Below are positions 60,183 through 60,800 of a stretch of DNA of 60,800 bases, piece by piece. The translations under genes and the position numbers were made by a program. The notes under the pieces are model-generated. The model was given only the letters and a program-made list of their open reading frames with translations, was not told where the DNA came from and made no database searches. Numbering within the stretch: the stretch's first letter is position 1; the number at the start of each line of letters is the position of its first letter. Origin of the DNA: Haloprofundus halophilus (GTDB taxonomy: Archaea > Halobacteriota > Halobacteria > Halobacteriales > Haloferacaceae); assembly GCF_003439925.1 (NCBI RefSeq), contig NZ_QQRR01000005.1, positions 1 to 60,800 on the forward strand, read 5' to 3'.

Positions 60183-60800
60183 TCAGGGTGCGGTTACAGT
60201 GATCCATATGTGGAGGGTGTCGTCGGCGTTCTGAGTGCGGGGGTCGGCCGGTGGTTCTCCCTCGTACAGGAGATACTGGACTCTGAGGTCCTCGCCGGTC
60301 ATCGAGGGGACGATAGAGTGTTTGTGCTGCCACGTTCCGCCGTCGCCGACGGTACGCGAAAAGCGGGTGAGTTCCTGTCGTTCGACGACCTGTTCACCGT
60401 CCATCCGCTGCAGTTGGACGACGACCGAGTAGTTCGTCTGCTCGCCCTCGTTGTTCTCGATGCTCGTCGCCATCGGGATGGCCGTTCCCTGCGTCACCTC
60501 CGACGGGAACCCCGCCGACGAGAACGTCCCGTTCTCGTTCTGCGTGAGAAGCGAGAAGTCGGTGAACTCACCGCTGGCCGGCGGTGCGGCGAGTGCGAAC
60601 GCCATGCTGCTGGCGGCGGCGAGGACGCCGAGGACCAGCAGGACGTTGACCGCCGTCACGGCGGTGCCGCCGTTCGAGAGGCGGCGGCGGAAGCGGGCGT
60701 ATCCGACGGTGAACGACGGGTTGTACCGTTCCTCGACGGGGAGTCGGTAGCGACGGACGACGCTCACGAGCGAGAACAGCGTCACGAAGAGGCCGAACGC
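60183..60800 (-). CDS. DUF1616-type membrane protein, cut by window end
   Basis: C-terminal part of the protein complete at 6594-7595. The N-terminal helices are missing only because the window ends. Confidence 0.85.
   Translation of the reverse strand, partial: AFGLFVTLFSLVSVVRRYRLPVEERYNPSFTVGYARFRRRLSNGGTAVTAVNVLLVLGVLAAASSMAFALAAPPASGEFTDFSLLTQNENGTFSSAGFPSEVTQGTAIPMATSIENNEGEQTNYSVVVQLQRMDGEQVVERQELTRFSRTVGDGGTWQHKHSIVPSMTGEDLRVQYLLYEGEPPADPRTQNADDTLHIWITVTAP

Larger units (their letters stand above)
53590..60800. repeat. Terminal redundancy, right copy
   Basis: Repeats 1-7211 with offset 53,589; see the left copy. Genes in this part are the same genes annotated at the start of the window. 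Confidence 0.95.

Noticed and set aside
53590-60800. A genuine 7.2-kb duplication of glycan genes
   Set aside because: The repeat begins and ends exactly at the window edges with constant offset and no visible change, which a wrapped circular sequence explains without further assumptions.
1-60800. rRNA or tRNA genes
   Set aside because: I saw no stretch with rRNA similarity and no convincing cloverleaf with a T-loop GTTC-type box; a tRNAscan search would confirm.

Overview
The window looks like a small haloarchaeal replicon read once around and a little further. Bases 1-7211 recur without visible change at 53590-60800, and the redundancy runs exactly to both window edges. The simplest reading is a circular molecule of 53,589 bp whose sequence wraps; in that case the sugar dehydrogenase cut at base 1 is the same gene that is complete at 53304-54695. 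Evidence for Halobacteria: acidic proteins, high G+C with G/C third codon positions, Orc1/Cdc6 initiators, an archaeal TFB, Tat signal peptides, a PGF-CTERM surface anchor, an RdfA-type cell-shape protein and short or absent 5' leaders. Two segments (about 37.5-39.1 kb and 43.3-46.3 kb), both around orc1/cdc6 genes, are visibly richer in A+T and look imported.

Layout. (1) 1-3.8 kb, continuous through the junction with 46.3-57.4 kb on the minus strand: a surface-glycan block. Hexapeptide acetyltransferase, DegT aminotransferase, Gfo/Idh/MocA oxidoreductase and nucleotide-sugar dehydrogenase form a stop/start-overlapping set matching the UDP-2,3-diacetamido-uronic acid pathway; they are followed by a deacetylase-like protein, a FemAB-like transferase, two flippases and an alkaline-phosphatase-fold protein. 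(2) 4.1-18 kb: an ATP-grasp ligase, membrane and surface proteins, several regulators (PadR, TrmB/ArsR-like, membrane-tethered winged helices), a GalE-like epimerase and RdfA. (3) 17.6-22 kb: Orc1/Cdc6, a large putative origin, parA with nine 17-bp iterons, and a probable centromere-binding partner. (4) 22.7-28.5 kb: TFB, phosphoglucosamine mutase and GlmS, so most of the hexosamine supply route is on the replicon (no GlmU was seen). (5) 28.8-37.5 kb: two Tat-exported beta-helix proteins, a second deacetylase-like protein, a polytopic membrane protein and a second phosphatase-fold protein. (6) 37.5-45.1 kb: two more orc1/cdc6 genes, each with its own set of repeats, enclosing an LpxD-like acyltransferase and three glycosyltransferase-type genes.

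How it fits together. Most of the gene content makes, exports and trims a cell-surface polysaccharide, with precursor synthesis (GlmS, GlmM, epimerase, uronic-acid cassette), assembly (glycosyltransferases, flippases), decoration (acyltransferases, FemAB, ATP-grasp) and surface remodelling. The strongest unexplained signal is a promoter-position motif, ATAACAAAG and close variants, in front of many of these glycan genes, where an archaeal TATA box would lie. The second is a set of four paralogous cytoplasmic winged helices fused to a membrane hairpin. The third is the presence of three initiator/origin modules, two of them apparently acquired, on one 54-kb molecule.
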